Under the pieces are notes generated by a model. The model searched no databases and was not told the origin of the DNA. It worked only from the letters and a program-made list of their open reading frames with translations. This document shows, one piece after another, positions 1 through 6,271 of a DNA stretch of 13,456 nucleotides. Source of the DNA: Desulfobacterales bacterium (GTDB taxonomy: Bacteria; Desulfobacterota; Desulfobacteria; Desulfobacterales; C00003106). Each line of letters starts with the position of its first letter. Position 1 is the first letter of the stretch. Both the position numbers and the translations under genes were made by a program. The DNA is taken from NCBI GenBank assembly GCA_030594505.1, contig JAUVFC010000019.1, positions 1 through 13,456 on the forward strand. Reading direction: 5' to 3'.

Positions 1-608
1 CCACTAAAAATGCTCATTCTCTCGCTGTCAACATCGCGTCACAACATTTAAAAAAGGATGTCCCTGTCGTACTCCTCGGTTTTCCAATGACGCTCGAAAA
101 AAAACAGCTTGTCTCTGCCTGGGAAAAAAACGCCCAACAGGTGATTGATGTCCTGAAAAAAGGTCAGGAGGCGGCTTTTCTCACACTGGGTGACCCCATG
201 ACCTACAGCACATTCGGCTATCTTATGCGAACAATAAAGGAAATTGATTCTGATATAGTCGTAAAGATTGTTCCCGGAATTACCTCATTCCAGGCTGGGG
301 CCGCCGCTGCCGGACATATCCTGGCCGAGGCGGAAGAATCCTTTACCGTGGTTTCAGGCGCCCTCGGAGCGGAAAATCTGAAGCAGGTAATTAACCATAC
401 GGACAATGTAGTAATCCTGAAGGTGTACCGGAATTATAAAGAGATTATGGACACTCTTGATCACCTTGACCTGAAAGGAAAGGCCACCCTCATATCTCAA
501 TGCGGGCTAAAAGACGAAGAGATCATCCATGATCTGAAACAGCGTCCCGATGCGGTTCCCCCCTATCTCTCTCTTCTTCTTATCAATAAAAAAAGACCGG
601 AGGGCTAA
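1..608 (+). CDS. cbiL: Precorrin-2 / cobalt-precorrin-2 C20-methyltransferase, C-terminal part (5' end cut off by window)
   Basis: This is an S-adenosylmethionine-dependent methyltransferase of the corrin pathway. It methylates C20 of (cobalt-)precorrin-2 in the cytoplasm. The frame is open to the window edge (codons begin at base 3), so the N-terminus lies outside. The first ATG, at 87, is internal, because the residues just before it (VVLLGFPMT) already fit the family. Visible family features are the FPMT segment followed by AW, the FLTLGDPMTYST motif of tetrapyrrole methylases, the VPGITSFQAGAAAAG segment, and a C-terminal beta-rich part ending LSLLLINKK. About 202 codons are present of a usual 230-250. 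With cbiK downstream it implies the early-cobalt (anaerobic) route. CobI of the late-cobalt route is the same family, and the cbiL name rests on that context. Confidence 0.9.
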   Translation, partial: TKNAHSLAVNIASQHLKKDVPVVLLGFPMTLEKKQLVSAWEKNAQQVIDVLKKGQEAAFLTLGDPMTYSTFGYLMRTIKEIDSDIVVKIVPGITSFQAGAAAAGHILAEAEESFTVVSGALGAENLKQVINHTDNVVILKVYRNYKEIMDTLDHLDLKGKATLISQCGLKDEEIIHDLKQRPDAVPPYLSLLLINKKRPEG

Positions 609-773
609 ACCAACTGTAAAGGGACACTACCGAATTTTGTTCACCACTGTAATTCATACTTGGCGCCTGCATTGACAAAAATCACTACATGTTAAGCACC
701 ACCGGGTGTGGGAGGACATTGCCCATTTCACGAAAAAAGCTGACGGGTAGATTGAGCTTGAAAAAGGGAAGCT
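609..773. other. Intergenic spacer, possible degenerate insertion-sequence end
   Basis: The 165 bp between cbiL and the pterin-binding gene contain no reading frame of note on either strand. Just after the cbiL stop is a TGTAAAGGGACACTACC segment, which has the look of a terminal inverted repeat (TG start, GGGACACTACC core). No partner repeat and no transposase frame is visible. It may be a scar of an old insertion, and the identification is weak. The final bases carry a short purine-rich ribosome binding site (AGGGAA, 765-770) for the next gene. Confidence 0.2.
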
Positions 774-1562
774 ATGGTAATCGTTGCCGATAATATCCAT
801 ATAATGAATCCTATGGTGGCAAAGGCGATAAGGGATTTGGACCCTGAACCCATTAAGGATATTGCCGGAAGGTGCGAAGATGCAGTGGCCGAGATTATCG
901 ATATTAACCCCGGCCCTCTTCCTAAAAACGGAGAAAAAGGTATGGCCTTTTTAGTGGAAGCAGTCCAGGAGGTAACGAATTTAAGGTTATCTCTTGACAC
1001 GGGAAATCCGGAAAATTTGGAGGCAGGGCTCAGGGCCTGTCAGAGAAAGCCAATTATTAACGGTTTTTCCCTGGAACCTCGAAAACTGAAAGAGATCTTG
1101 CCCTTAGCAGTGGAGTTTCAAACCGATATTGTCGGGTTTCTTCTTTCTCCGGATGGACAGGTTCCTTCTAACTCAGAGGAGCGATTGGATATAGCTTTAA
1201 GACTTGTGGAAGAGGCGGAGAGAGCAGGGGTAAGTCTGGAAAGGCTTATCATTGATCCTATTGTTGTTCCGATTATCTGGGAAGATGGTTGTCGCCAGGC
1301 AAAGGAAGTGCTCTCCACGCTGAAACTCTTGCCGGAACTTCTTGGCTTTGCAGTAAGCACAATTGTGGGGCTTTCCAATCTTACAAGTGGAAGCCCATGC
1401 CAGAGGAAAAGGCTTCTTCTTGAGGAGGTTTACCTCTCCATGTTGGCAGAATCCGGTCTTAATATGGCGCTTCTGAATGTTTTTCACAAAAGAACTGTTA
1501 AGGTAGCCAGAATCTGCGACTCAATAATTGGCTCTAGAATCTTTTCCTGGGCAGAAATTTGA
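774..1562 (+). CDS. Pterin-binding protein, dihydropteroate synthase / methyl-H4folate:corrinoid methyltransferase family
   Basis: A 262-residue protein with the TIM-barrel pterin-binding signature. The motifs appear in the expected order: DINPGP (43-48), LDTGNP (75-80), INGFSLEP (95-102), IDPIVVP (160-166) and TIVGLSNLTSG (196-206). In methyltetrahydrofolate:corrinoid methyltransferases such as AcsE and the MetH pterin domain, equivalent Asp and Asn residues hold the pterin. The DP.V.P and GLSN motifs resemble those enzymes more than folate-synthesis DHPS. The likely role is methyl transfer between a tetrahydrofolate and a corrinoid protein in the cytoplasm, but no corrinoid protein or activase is in the window. 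The ATG at 774 follows an AGGGAA site at short spacing. Its position between cbiL and cbiK suggests a B12-linked job. The exact substrate is unknown to me. Confidence 0.75.
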   Translation: MVIVADNIHIMNPMVAKAIRDLDPEPIKDIAGRCEDAVAEIIDINPGPLPKNGEKGMAFLVEAVQEVTNLRLSLDTGNPENLEAGLRACQRKPIINGFSLEPRKLKEILPLAVEFQTDIVGFLLSPDGQVPSNSEERLDIALRLVEEAERAGVSLERLIIDPIVVPIIWEDGCRQAKEVLSTLKLLPELLGFAVSTIVGLSNLTSGSPCQRKRLLLEEVYLSMLAESGLNMALLNVFHKRTVKVARICDSIIGSRIFSWAEI

Positions 1563-1636
1563 GAGGCACCTTCTTTTTCATCGCATTTAACTGCGTAAAC
1601 AAAGCCAGGGATTAGAACGGACTGAGGTAGAAAATG

Positions 1637-1665
1637 TTGACAGGAAAACACTACAACGGTATAGA
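1637..1665 (+). promoter_or_regulatory. Sigma70-like promoter upstream of cbiK
   Basis: A perfect -35 hexamer TTGACA (1637-1642) is followed, after exactly 17 bases, by TATAGA (1660-1665), one mismatch from the -10 consensus TATAAT. Transcription would start near 1672 and run through the IF-1-like fragment into cbiK. This is a pattern match only. The position in a gene-poor gap, about 220 bases before cbiK, is a plausible place for a promoter. Confidence 0.5.
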
Positions 1666-1724
1666 CCGGGATCCGGTTACTGTGGTCGCTGTGGCTGCAT
1701 TGTTTCATCTTAAAGACAAGATAA

Positions 1725-1886
1725 CAGTTCAGGATCGAGCTGGATGACAGCAGTTTTATCATCGCGCGTATTTCCGGCAAGATAAGGAAACATTTCATAA
1801 AACTCGTGCCTAAAGACTGGGTGGTAATGGCGATGGTCATCGGCCTCCTGGCGCTTCTGGCCGTTGGATGGAGGAGAAAGGTATGA
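1725..1886 (+). pseudogene. Translation initiation factor IF-1 (infA)-like fragment with a hydrophobic tail
   Basis: The frame after the stop at 1722-1724 opens with QFRIELDD and then reads ISGKIRKHFIKLVPKDW (17 residues). This closely matches the core of IF-1 (typically FRVxLxNGH...ISGKMRKxxIRILPGDxV). No ATG precedes the match, and the usual IF-1 N-terminus is not found in any upstream frame. After codon 34 (about base 1826) the IF-1 similarity ends. The usual C-terminus (SPYDLTRGRI) is replaced by a 19-residue hydrophobic segment ending in WRRKV before the TGA at 1884-1886. I read it as a broken, 5'- and 3'-truncated second copy of infA. A chance match is unlikely over this length. A real small gene starting at a GTG, or at the ATG at 1827, cannot be excluded. 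Confidence 0.45.
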
Positions 1887-1893
1887 GTGACGT

Positions 1894-2676
1894 ATGAAGG
1901 TTCCTATAGTTATGGCAGCATTTGGCACCACAACACGGGCACTTGAGACCTATTCCTTTATCGATAAGATGTTCAGGGAGCGTTTTACCGGTCACGAAAT
2001 CCTCTGGTCCTATTCATCAAGGATGGTGAAAGACCGGATCAAGAAGCGGCGAGACATCGACCTGAAACATCCCCATCAGGTACTTTCCGGGTTGAAGGTA
2101 GCCGGGCATCGGTGGGCGGTGGTTCAGTCTCTGCATCTTCTCTGTGGGCATGAGTTCTACCGTCTGGTTGAGGAGGTGGGGCAGAGCCCGGTCAGGACGT
2201 CCATCGGCCTACCGCTTCTTTGTGATCATGAGGACTATGAAGCAGTGGTAAGGGGACTGGGAAAGGATCTTTCGCAAAATGAAGATGAGGCCATGGTTCT
2301 GGTCGGGCACGGAACCGACCATCCCATATGGTCTTCCTATCTGGCTCTGCATCACATGTTTCGCAAGAAGTTCGGCGTCGACATCTACGTGGGAGTGGTT
2401 GAAGGCGACCCTTCACGGGATAAGATAATCACTGCTGTGAAGGGGGCAGGTGTCGAGAAAGTTAGCCTTGTGCCTTTTATGTTTGTTGCAGGCACTCATT
2501 TTCAGGAAGATCTTGCAGGAGATGACGATTCATGGAAGACTGCCTTTGAAGAGGAAGGCATTTCAGTTTCGTTGGAAGAGAGAGGGCTCGGCCTTCGTCA
2601 AGAAATCGTGGAGATCTTCTGCAGGCATATACGGGAAGCAATTGACATTATCCCGTCCGACCTCCGGCCCGGATGA
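1894..2676 (+). CDS. cbiK: Sirohydrochlorin cobaltochelatase CbiK
   Basis: A class II, single-subunit, ATP-independent chelatase that inserts Co2+ into sirohydrochlorin, an early committed step of anaerobic B12 synthesis. The 260-residue length is typical. It begins with a beta strand (VPIVMAAFGTTTRA). It has the two expected catalytic histidines: H139 in VLVGHGTDHP and H202 in FMFVAGTHFQEDLAGDD. H86 in LLCGHEF is a further possible metal ligand. There is no signal peptide, unlike the periplasmic CbiK forms known in some Desulfovibrio, so a cytoplasmic location is expected. The start at 1894 fits the GAGGAGAAAGG site 13-23 bases upstream. An ATG at 1883 opens only a four-codon frame. The last codons (EAIDIIPSDLRPG) recur in diverged form near the right end of the window. 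Confidence 0.93.
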   Translation: MKVPIVMAAFGTTTRALETYSFIDKMFRERFTGHEILWSYSSRMVKDRIKKRRDIDLKHPHQVLSGLKVAGHRWAVVQSLHLLCGHEFYRLVEEVGQSPVRTSIGLPLLCDHEDYEAVVRGLGKDLSQNEDEAMVLVGHGTDHPIWSSYLALHHMFRKKFGVDIYVGVVEGDPSRDKIITAVKGAGVEKVSLVPFMFVAGTHFQEDLAGDDDSWKTAFEEEGISVSLEERGLGLRQEIVEIFCRHIREAIDIIPSDLRPG

Positions 2677-2688
2677 ATGAAGAGATAG
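2633..2688 (+). repeat. Long direct repeat, copy 1 (3' end of cbiK)
   Basis: These 56 bases cover the last 14 codons of cbiK, its TGA and 12 following bases. They align without gaps to 13243-13298, with 48 identities by my hand count. The best conserved core is TTATCCCGTCCGA. The copies are about 10.6 kb apart and flank the btuB-to-cobN block. Confidence 0.8.
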
Positions 2689-2691
2689 GGC

Positions 2692-2915
2692 CTGAAATCC
2701 GCCATTCACTTAGACCGGTATGGTTCGATGAACACCGGAGCTGAAATCCGGCTGTGTGGATGAGAAGAAGCAGGGCGGAAAGCCGCCAAAGCATTTAGCC
2801 GCCCTGCCCGCCAGTGTTAACCAACAAACCCTAAATGGAGGTTCGGCTCTGCCAGAGGCAGAAAGGCTGACTGGCAGACAGATAGTATCACCGGACCTCC
2901 GAAAAGTAAAGGAGG
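2692..2915 (+). promoter_or_regulatory. Structured leader RNA of the btuB operon, candidate corrinoid riboswitch
   Basis: The 246-bp gap before the TonB-dependent receptor is full of stems. (A) CCGGA 2735-2739 pairs with TCCGG 2747-2751. (B) A perfect 9-bp stem pairs 2770-2778 with 2799-2807; its 5' arm can instead form GGCGG-AAAG-CCGCC (2774-2787). (C) A 10-bp stem pairs GGAGGTTCGG (2837-2846) with CCGGACCTCC (2891-2900), with one wobble. Inside it, CTGCCAG (2849-2855) can pair with GGCAG at 2857-2861 or CTGGCAG at 2871-2877. The CCTCC at 2896-2900 can also pair with the Shine-Dalgarno GGAGG (2911-2915), giving a plausible translational on/off switch. Cobalamin riboswitches commonly sit before btuB. 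A canonical B12 box is not clear: CAGACAGATAGTATCACCGG (2874-2893) only loosely resembles it. It could be a variant class or another regulator. Confidence 0.5.
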
Positions 2916-2922
2916 AACTAAA

Positions 2923-4905
2923 ATGAGAAAGTTGATGGTTTTAATTGTGCTTTTAACTGGACTGACACTGCAAGGATTCAGTCAGGCGCAAACAGAACAA
3001 AAGGAAGTAGCCGCATTAGAAGAGGTGGTGGTGACGGCAAGTAGGTTAGAAGAAAAGAAAAAGGAGGTCACCTCCAATGTAACTATCATTGATGAAGAAG
3101 AGATCAAAAGATCTTCTGCCAGAAATCTCGGAGATTTATTGGCTGAAGAAGGGATTGGACACATTCAAAAATATCCGGGAACCTTAACTTCGATTGGTAT
3201 TCGTGGTTTCAGGACAGAAACCCACGGTAATGACCTTGAGGGATATGTACTGATTCTGGTTAATGGCCGAAGAGCCGGCACCGGTAATGCAGCCAAGATT
3301 ATGACCAAAAACATAGAGAGAGTGGAAATAATAAGGGGGCCTGCTGCTGTTCAATACGGCTCGGCCGCTATGGGTGGCGTCGTAAACGTTATCACCAGGC
3401 AGGGGAAGGACAAACCGCACGTATTTGTTGAGGGAATATTGGGAAGTTTTGGTCATGAGGAAGCAAGTTCCGGATTTTCAGGAAAGGTCAAAGGATTTGA
3501 TTTTTCGGGCAGTTTTACCAGGACTTCAATGGATGATTATGACACTGCCGATGGAAAAAGGTTTTACAACACCGGCTTTGATGAAAAGCAGAACTGGAGC
3601 TTGAATCTCGGTTTTGAATTCTTGCCTGAAAATCGTGTCGGCATTATTTACAATTATTTTGATGTGGACCATCAGGGTGCTCCCAATTATTTGAGCATGA
3701 ATGATTTAGACGACTACACACACAAGAAAAATCGATCCATTGACTTTATTTATAACGGCAAAACCACGGATGGGCAATTCTCCTGGAAAGCAAGATATTT
3801 TGACGGCAAAGATGAAGACAAATGGGTCGATCCTGTAGCGAGCAACCCTGATTTCTGGGACGATGGTATTTCATCTGAACAAAAAACCGACCAGAAAGGG
3901 GCACAGGCACAGGCATCTTTTAACTGGAAGGATTCAACGATTACCACTGGTTTCGACTGGGTGAATTACGAAGTTGAAACCACCTGGGATCCAAAGGAGT
4001 CCGAGTATGAAAACCCCGCCTATTTTCTTTTGGCCAAAACAAAGCTTCTGGATCAAAGGTTTATAATCTCCGGCGGCCTCAGATATGACGAATATGAGGT
4101 GGAAGTGAAAAGAGGGCAGGGCGGAACAGAGGATGATGACCACCTTTCTCCCCGAATTGGCGTGGCCTATCTTATAACAGATTATCTAAAAATAAGAGCC
4201 AACTACGGAGAGGCATTCAAGATGCCTTCTGCTCAGCAATTGGCGGGGAATTTCCCCGGCTGGTATGGCAATTACGTGGGCAATCCCAATTTAGATCCCG
4301 AAAAAAGCAAAACTTATGAGGGGGGAGTGGATTTCTCTTATGCTTCTTTGAACTCCTCACTTACCTTTTTTTATACTGATTTTGAGGATAAGATTCAAAC
4401 GACTACAACACCAACCGGCGATACTACATGGGACAATGTTGGAGAGGCTGAAATAGAAGGACTGGAAGGCACTTTTTCTTTTGATATCGGCTCTTTTGGG
4501 GGCTGGAATTTTGAATTAAAACCGTATGTCAGTTTTGTCTACCTTAGTGAATATGAAGATGAAACAATCCATCAAGACCTCCAGTACACATCGGACCTTC
4601 ATGTGTCATACGGCATTACATTCTCCGATGAAAAAGGTCTTTCCGCCAATCTGCAACTCGCTTACACCGGCGAACAAAAGATTGAAGATTGGGAAAGTGG
4701 GCTCTGGCCGGCGCCTGAAATAGAAAAAGGTGGTTTTACCCTAGCCAATTTCACGATCAGTAGAGAGATCCTCGATTTTCAAAAATATGGGGGGCTCACT
4801 CTAAGAGGTGAAATTCAAAACCTCTTTGACACCGATTACGAATACGTCAAAGGGTTTCCTATGCCGGGAAGAATGTTCTTCCTTGGTATGAGGTATGATT
4901 ATTGA
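2923..4905 (+). CDS. btuB: TonB-dependent outer-membrane receptor, BtuB-like (corrinoid uptake)
   Basis: This 660-residue protein should take up a scarce ligand across the outer membrane using energy passed on by TonB. It has a signal peptide (about 1-22, MRKLMVLIVLLTGLTLQGFS), a TonB-box-like EEVVVTAS (33-40), and a plug domain (about 48-160). The plug contains NLGDLL, IRGF, LILVNGRR, IERVEIIRGPAAVQYGSAAMGGVVNVIT. A long beta-barrel rich in alternating aromatic residues follows, ending FFLGMRYDY. Length is near that of BtuB (about 600). The corrinoid substrate is inferred from the gene neighbours and the structured leader, since binding residues cannot be judged by eye. A strong AGGAGG (2910-2915) lies 7 bases before the ATG. 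No TonB gene is in the window. The 3' end overlaps an unused ATG at 4895. Confidence 0.85.
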   Translation: MRKLMVLIVLLTGLTLQGFSQAQTEQKEVAALEEVVVTASRLEEKKKEVTSNVTIIDEEEIKRSSARNLGDLLAEEGIGHIQKYPGTLTSIGIRGFRTETHGNDLEGYVLILVNGRRAGTGNAAKIMTKNIERVEIIRGPAAVQYGSAAMGGVVNVITRQGKDKPHVFVEGILGSFGHEEASSGFSGKVKGFDFSGSFTRTSMDDYDTADGKRFYNTGFDEKQNWSLNLGFEFLPENRVGIIYNYFDVDHQGAPNYLSMNDLDDYTHKKNRSIDFIYNGKTTDGQFSWKARYFDGKDEDKWVDPVASNPDFWDDGISSEQKTDQKGAQAQASFNWKDSTITTGFDWVNYEVETTWDPKESEYENPAYFLLAKTKLLDQRFIISGGLRYDEYEVEVKRGQGGTEDDDHLSPRIGVAYLITDYLKIRANYGEAFKMPSAQQLAGNFPGWYGNYVGNPNLDPEKSKTYEGGVDFSYASLNSSLTFFYTDFEDKIQTTTTPTGDTTWDNVGEAEIEGLEGTFSFDIGSFGGWNFELKPYVSFVYLSEYEDETIHQDLQYTSDLHVSYGITFSDEKGLSANLQLAYTGEQKIEDWESGLWPAPEIEKGGFTLANFTISREILDFQKYGGLTLRGEIQNLFDTDYEYVKGFPMPGRMFFLGMRYDY

Positions 4906-4916
4906 TGTAAAAGGGA

Positions 4917-4946
4917 GGGGAGACCTCCACGAAGGGGTATCTCCCC
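4917..4946 (+). promoter_or_regulatory. Hairpin between btuB and the adenosyltransferase gene
   Basis: GGGGAGA (4917-4923) pairs perfectly with TCTCCCC (4940-4946). The same bases allow rival stems (GGAGG with CCTCC, and GGGG with CCCC). It lies 20 bases before the preferred ATG at 4967 and has no T-run, so it is not a typical terminator. It may stabilise the RNA end or tune translation of the second gene of the operon. Confidence 0.35.
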
Positions 4947-4966
4947 ATAAAGCTTATGAGGCTAAA

Positions 4967-5482
4967 ATGAAGGGATATGTTCAGGTTTATACGGGCAACG
5001 GCAAAGGAAAGACGACCGCGGCATTCGGACTTGTCCTGCGCGCCACAGGCGCCGGTCTTAAGGTATATATTGCTCAATTTGTAAACGGAATGAAATATAG
5101 CGAGCTTGATGCCCTGGCCAAACTCTCAGACTCCATTACAATAAAACAGTACGGCAGAAGTTGTTTCATTTACAGAAACCCTGGGGAGGAAGATATCAAA
5201 GCCGCGCAGGAAGGTCTCAAAGAAATCAGAGAGGTTATGTGTTCCGGCAAATATCAGATAATCATCCTTGATGAAGCCAATATTGCTACTCATTATAATC
5301 TTTTTTCCGTAGAGGAGTTACTCGATTTCATCCAGGCAAAACCGGAAGGGATCGAACTGATAATTACAGGCAGAATGGCAAACCCCAGCATCGTTGAAGA
5401 GGCTGATCTGGTAACTGAGATGAAAGAGGTAAAATATTATTACCAGAAAGGTATCAAGGCAAGAGATGGTATTGAGAAATGA
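4967..5482 (+). CDS. cobO: Cob(I)alamin / cob(I)yrinic acid a,c-diamide adenosyltransferase (CobA/CobO/BtuR type)
   Basis: This enzyme transfers the 5'-deoxyadenosyl group of ATP to the cobalt of a reduced corrinoid in the cytoplasm, making the coenzyme form. The 171-residue protein starts MKGYVQVYTG and has the family's P-loop GNGKGKTTAA (11-20), a DEAN segment (IIILDEANIA) as Walker B, and LIITGRMA near the end. I chose the ATG at 4967, not 4895. The family normally starts right before this strand, a GAGG (4957-4960) sits at good spacing, and the extra 24 residues from 4895 have no family look and overlap btuB. Length is typical of short bacterial members. It is the second gene of the corrinoid uptake operon, consistent with salvage of imported corrinoids. 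The name could equally be btuR or cobA. Confidence 0.93.
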   Translation: MKGYVQVYTGNGKGKTTAAFGLVLRATGAGLKVYIAQFVNGMKYSELDALAKLSDSITIKQYGRSCFIYRNPGEEDIKAAQEGLKEIREVMCSGKYQIIILDEANIATHYNLFSVEELLDFIQAKPEGIELIITGRMANPSIVEEADLVTEMKEVKYYYQKGIKARDGIEK

Positions 5483-5515
5483 AGCAAAAATCAAAAGTAT
5501 ACAAAAGGCATTCCA

Positions 5516-6271
5516 ATGGAACTTAAAAGTTTACTCCTTGGCCTTTTTTTTACCATAGGAATATTTGCCTTAAAGAGCGGAATGGGACTACACTATTTTC
5601 TGGTCCGGAAAGGAAGGCTGAAAACAAAACTCTTTTCCTTTTCTCTTTTAAGCGTCACTTATTTTGGCATCTTTGTGTTCTCTGCACATATCCTTCAAAA
5701 GATCGATATCATCCAATACTTTGAAGCAGTGCAAACTTTTTTAAAATCAGGAATGTTCATCCACATCCTCATGGCGGGTGGACTTATCATATGGGGGATT
5801 GTTCTGCTGAAAGGAAATAAAAAACAAACTAAAAAAAGTTTTGGTTGGTTGGCCCTGATTATCCCCTGCCCTGTATGTATCACTGTCATCTTTTTCAGCA
5901 CTGCCTTTCTTCTTTCCTGCTTCCCGGATTCCGGACTTCTGGCTGTAATTTGGGCATATCTGGGGTTTATGGCTATTGTCATAATTACAGTGTTCAGTAT
6001 GTCTCTGTGGCGCGCCAAGTCCGCTTCCGCCCCTGAGTCAACACTGGGAGCGGCCATGTTGATCATATCCGTCTATTTTTTCCTATCGGTAATCGTCATG
6101 CCACAATTTGGGGATATGGATAAGATTTACAGGCTGGCAGCCTATCAGGATAAAGATCAGAGTGTAAACGTCAGGGATATCCTGCTGCTGTGCTCCGCAA
6201 TGACGGCCCTTTTTACAACCGGCTTCTGGACCATGAGAAGAAAAATAAAGAGGGGGAAAAATTGGACATAG
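5516..6271 (+). CDS. Multi-pass membrane protein, predicted transporter (DUF2162-like)
   Basis: A 251-residue, very hydrophobic protein with about seven membrane spans, at roughly 5-26, 41-60, 80-98, 111-134, 140-162, 176-195 and 220-239. A striking PCPVC motif (C118 and C121) lies inside span 4. The opening (TIGIFALKSGMGLHY) has the small/glycine pattern I recall from DUF2162, annotated as a predicted transporter in methanogens. That assignment is from memory and not checked. There is no signal peptide beyond the first span. It is followed with a 10-base overlap by the ExbB-like gene, so the two are probably made together and may form a complex. The context suggests a cobalt or corrinoid permease, but no substrate is shown. 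The ribosome binding site is weak (AAAAGG, 5503-5508). Confidence 0.6.
   Translation: MELKSLLLGLFFTIGIFALKSGMGLHYFLVRKGRLKTKLFSFSLLSVTYFGIFVFSAHILQKIDIIQYFEAVQTFLKSGMFIHILMAGGLIIWGIVLLKGNKKQTKKSFGWLALIIPCPVCITVIFFSTAFLLSCFPDSGLLAVIWAYLGFMAIVIITVFSMSLWRAKSASAPESTLGAAMLIISVYFFLSVIVMPQFGDMDKIYRLAAYQDKDQSVNVRDILLLCSAMTALFTTGFWTMRRKIKRGKNWT

Larger units (their letters stand above)
1563..1893. other. Gene-poor stretch between the pterin-binding gene and cbiK
   Basis: This 331-bp gap has no convincing intact gene. It holds a sigma70-like promoter (1637-1665), a 37-codon frame starting at 1634 with no recognisable product (MLTGKHYNGIDRD...), an IF-1-like fragment without a start codon (1725-1826), and a hydrophobic tail in the same frame up to 1886. 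The bases GAGGAGAAAGG (1871-1881) are a strong ribosome binding site serving cbiK. The minus-strand frames here look like shadows. Confidence 0.5.

Noticed and set aside
2642..2664. TTGACA at 2642-2647 in the cbiK tail as a -35 box for the btuB operon
   Set aside because: No acceptable -10 hexamer follows at 16-18 bases (the region is CGGCCC). The bases are explained by the cbiK coding sequence, and the second copy reads TTGACG.
2450..2680. A 76-codon frame on the + strand inside cbiK
   Set aside because: It is fully contained in another frame of a well-supported gene and has no recognisable product.
2677..2922. Confident call of a canonical cobalamin (RF00174) or TPP riboswitch
   Set aside because: The conserved TPP blocks are absent, and the cobalamin core and B12 box cannot be aligned cleanly by eye. 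Reported only as a candidate regulatory RNA.
4895..4966. Upstream ATG (4895) as start of the adenosyltransferase
   Set aside because: It overlaps btuB, has no Shine-Dalgarno, and adds 24 residues without family character across a hairpin region. The ATG at 4967 fits the family start and has a GAGG.
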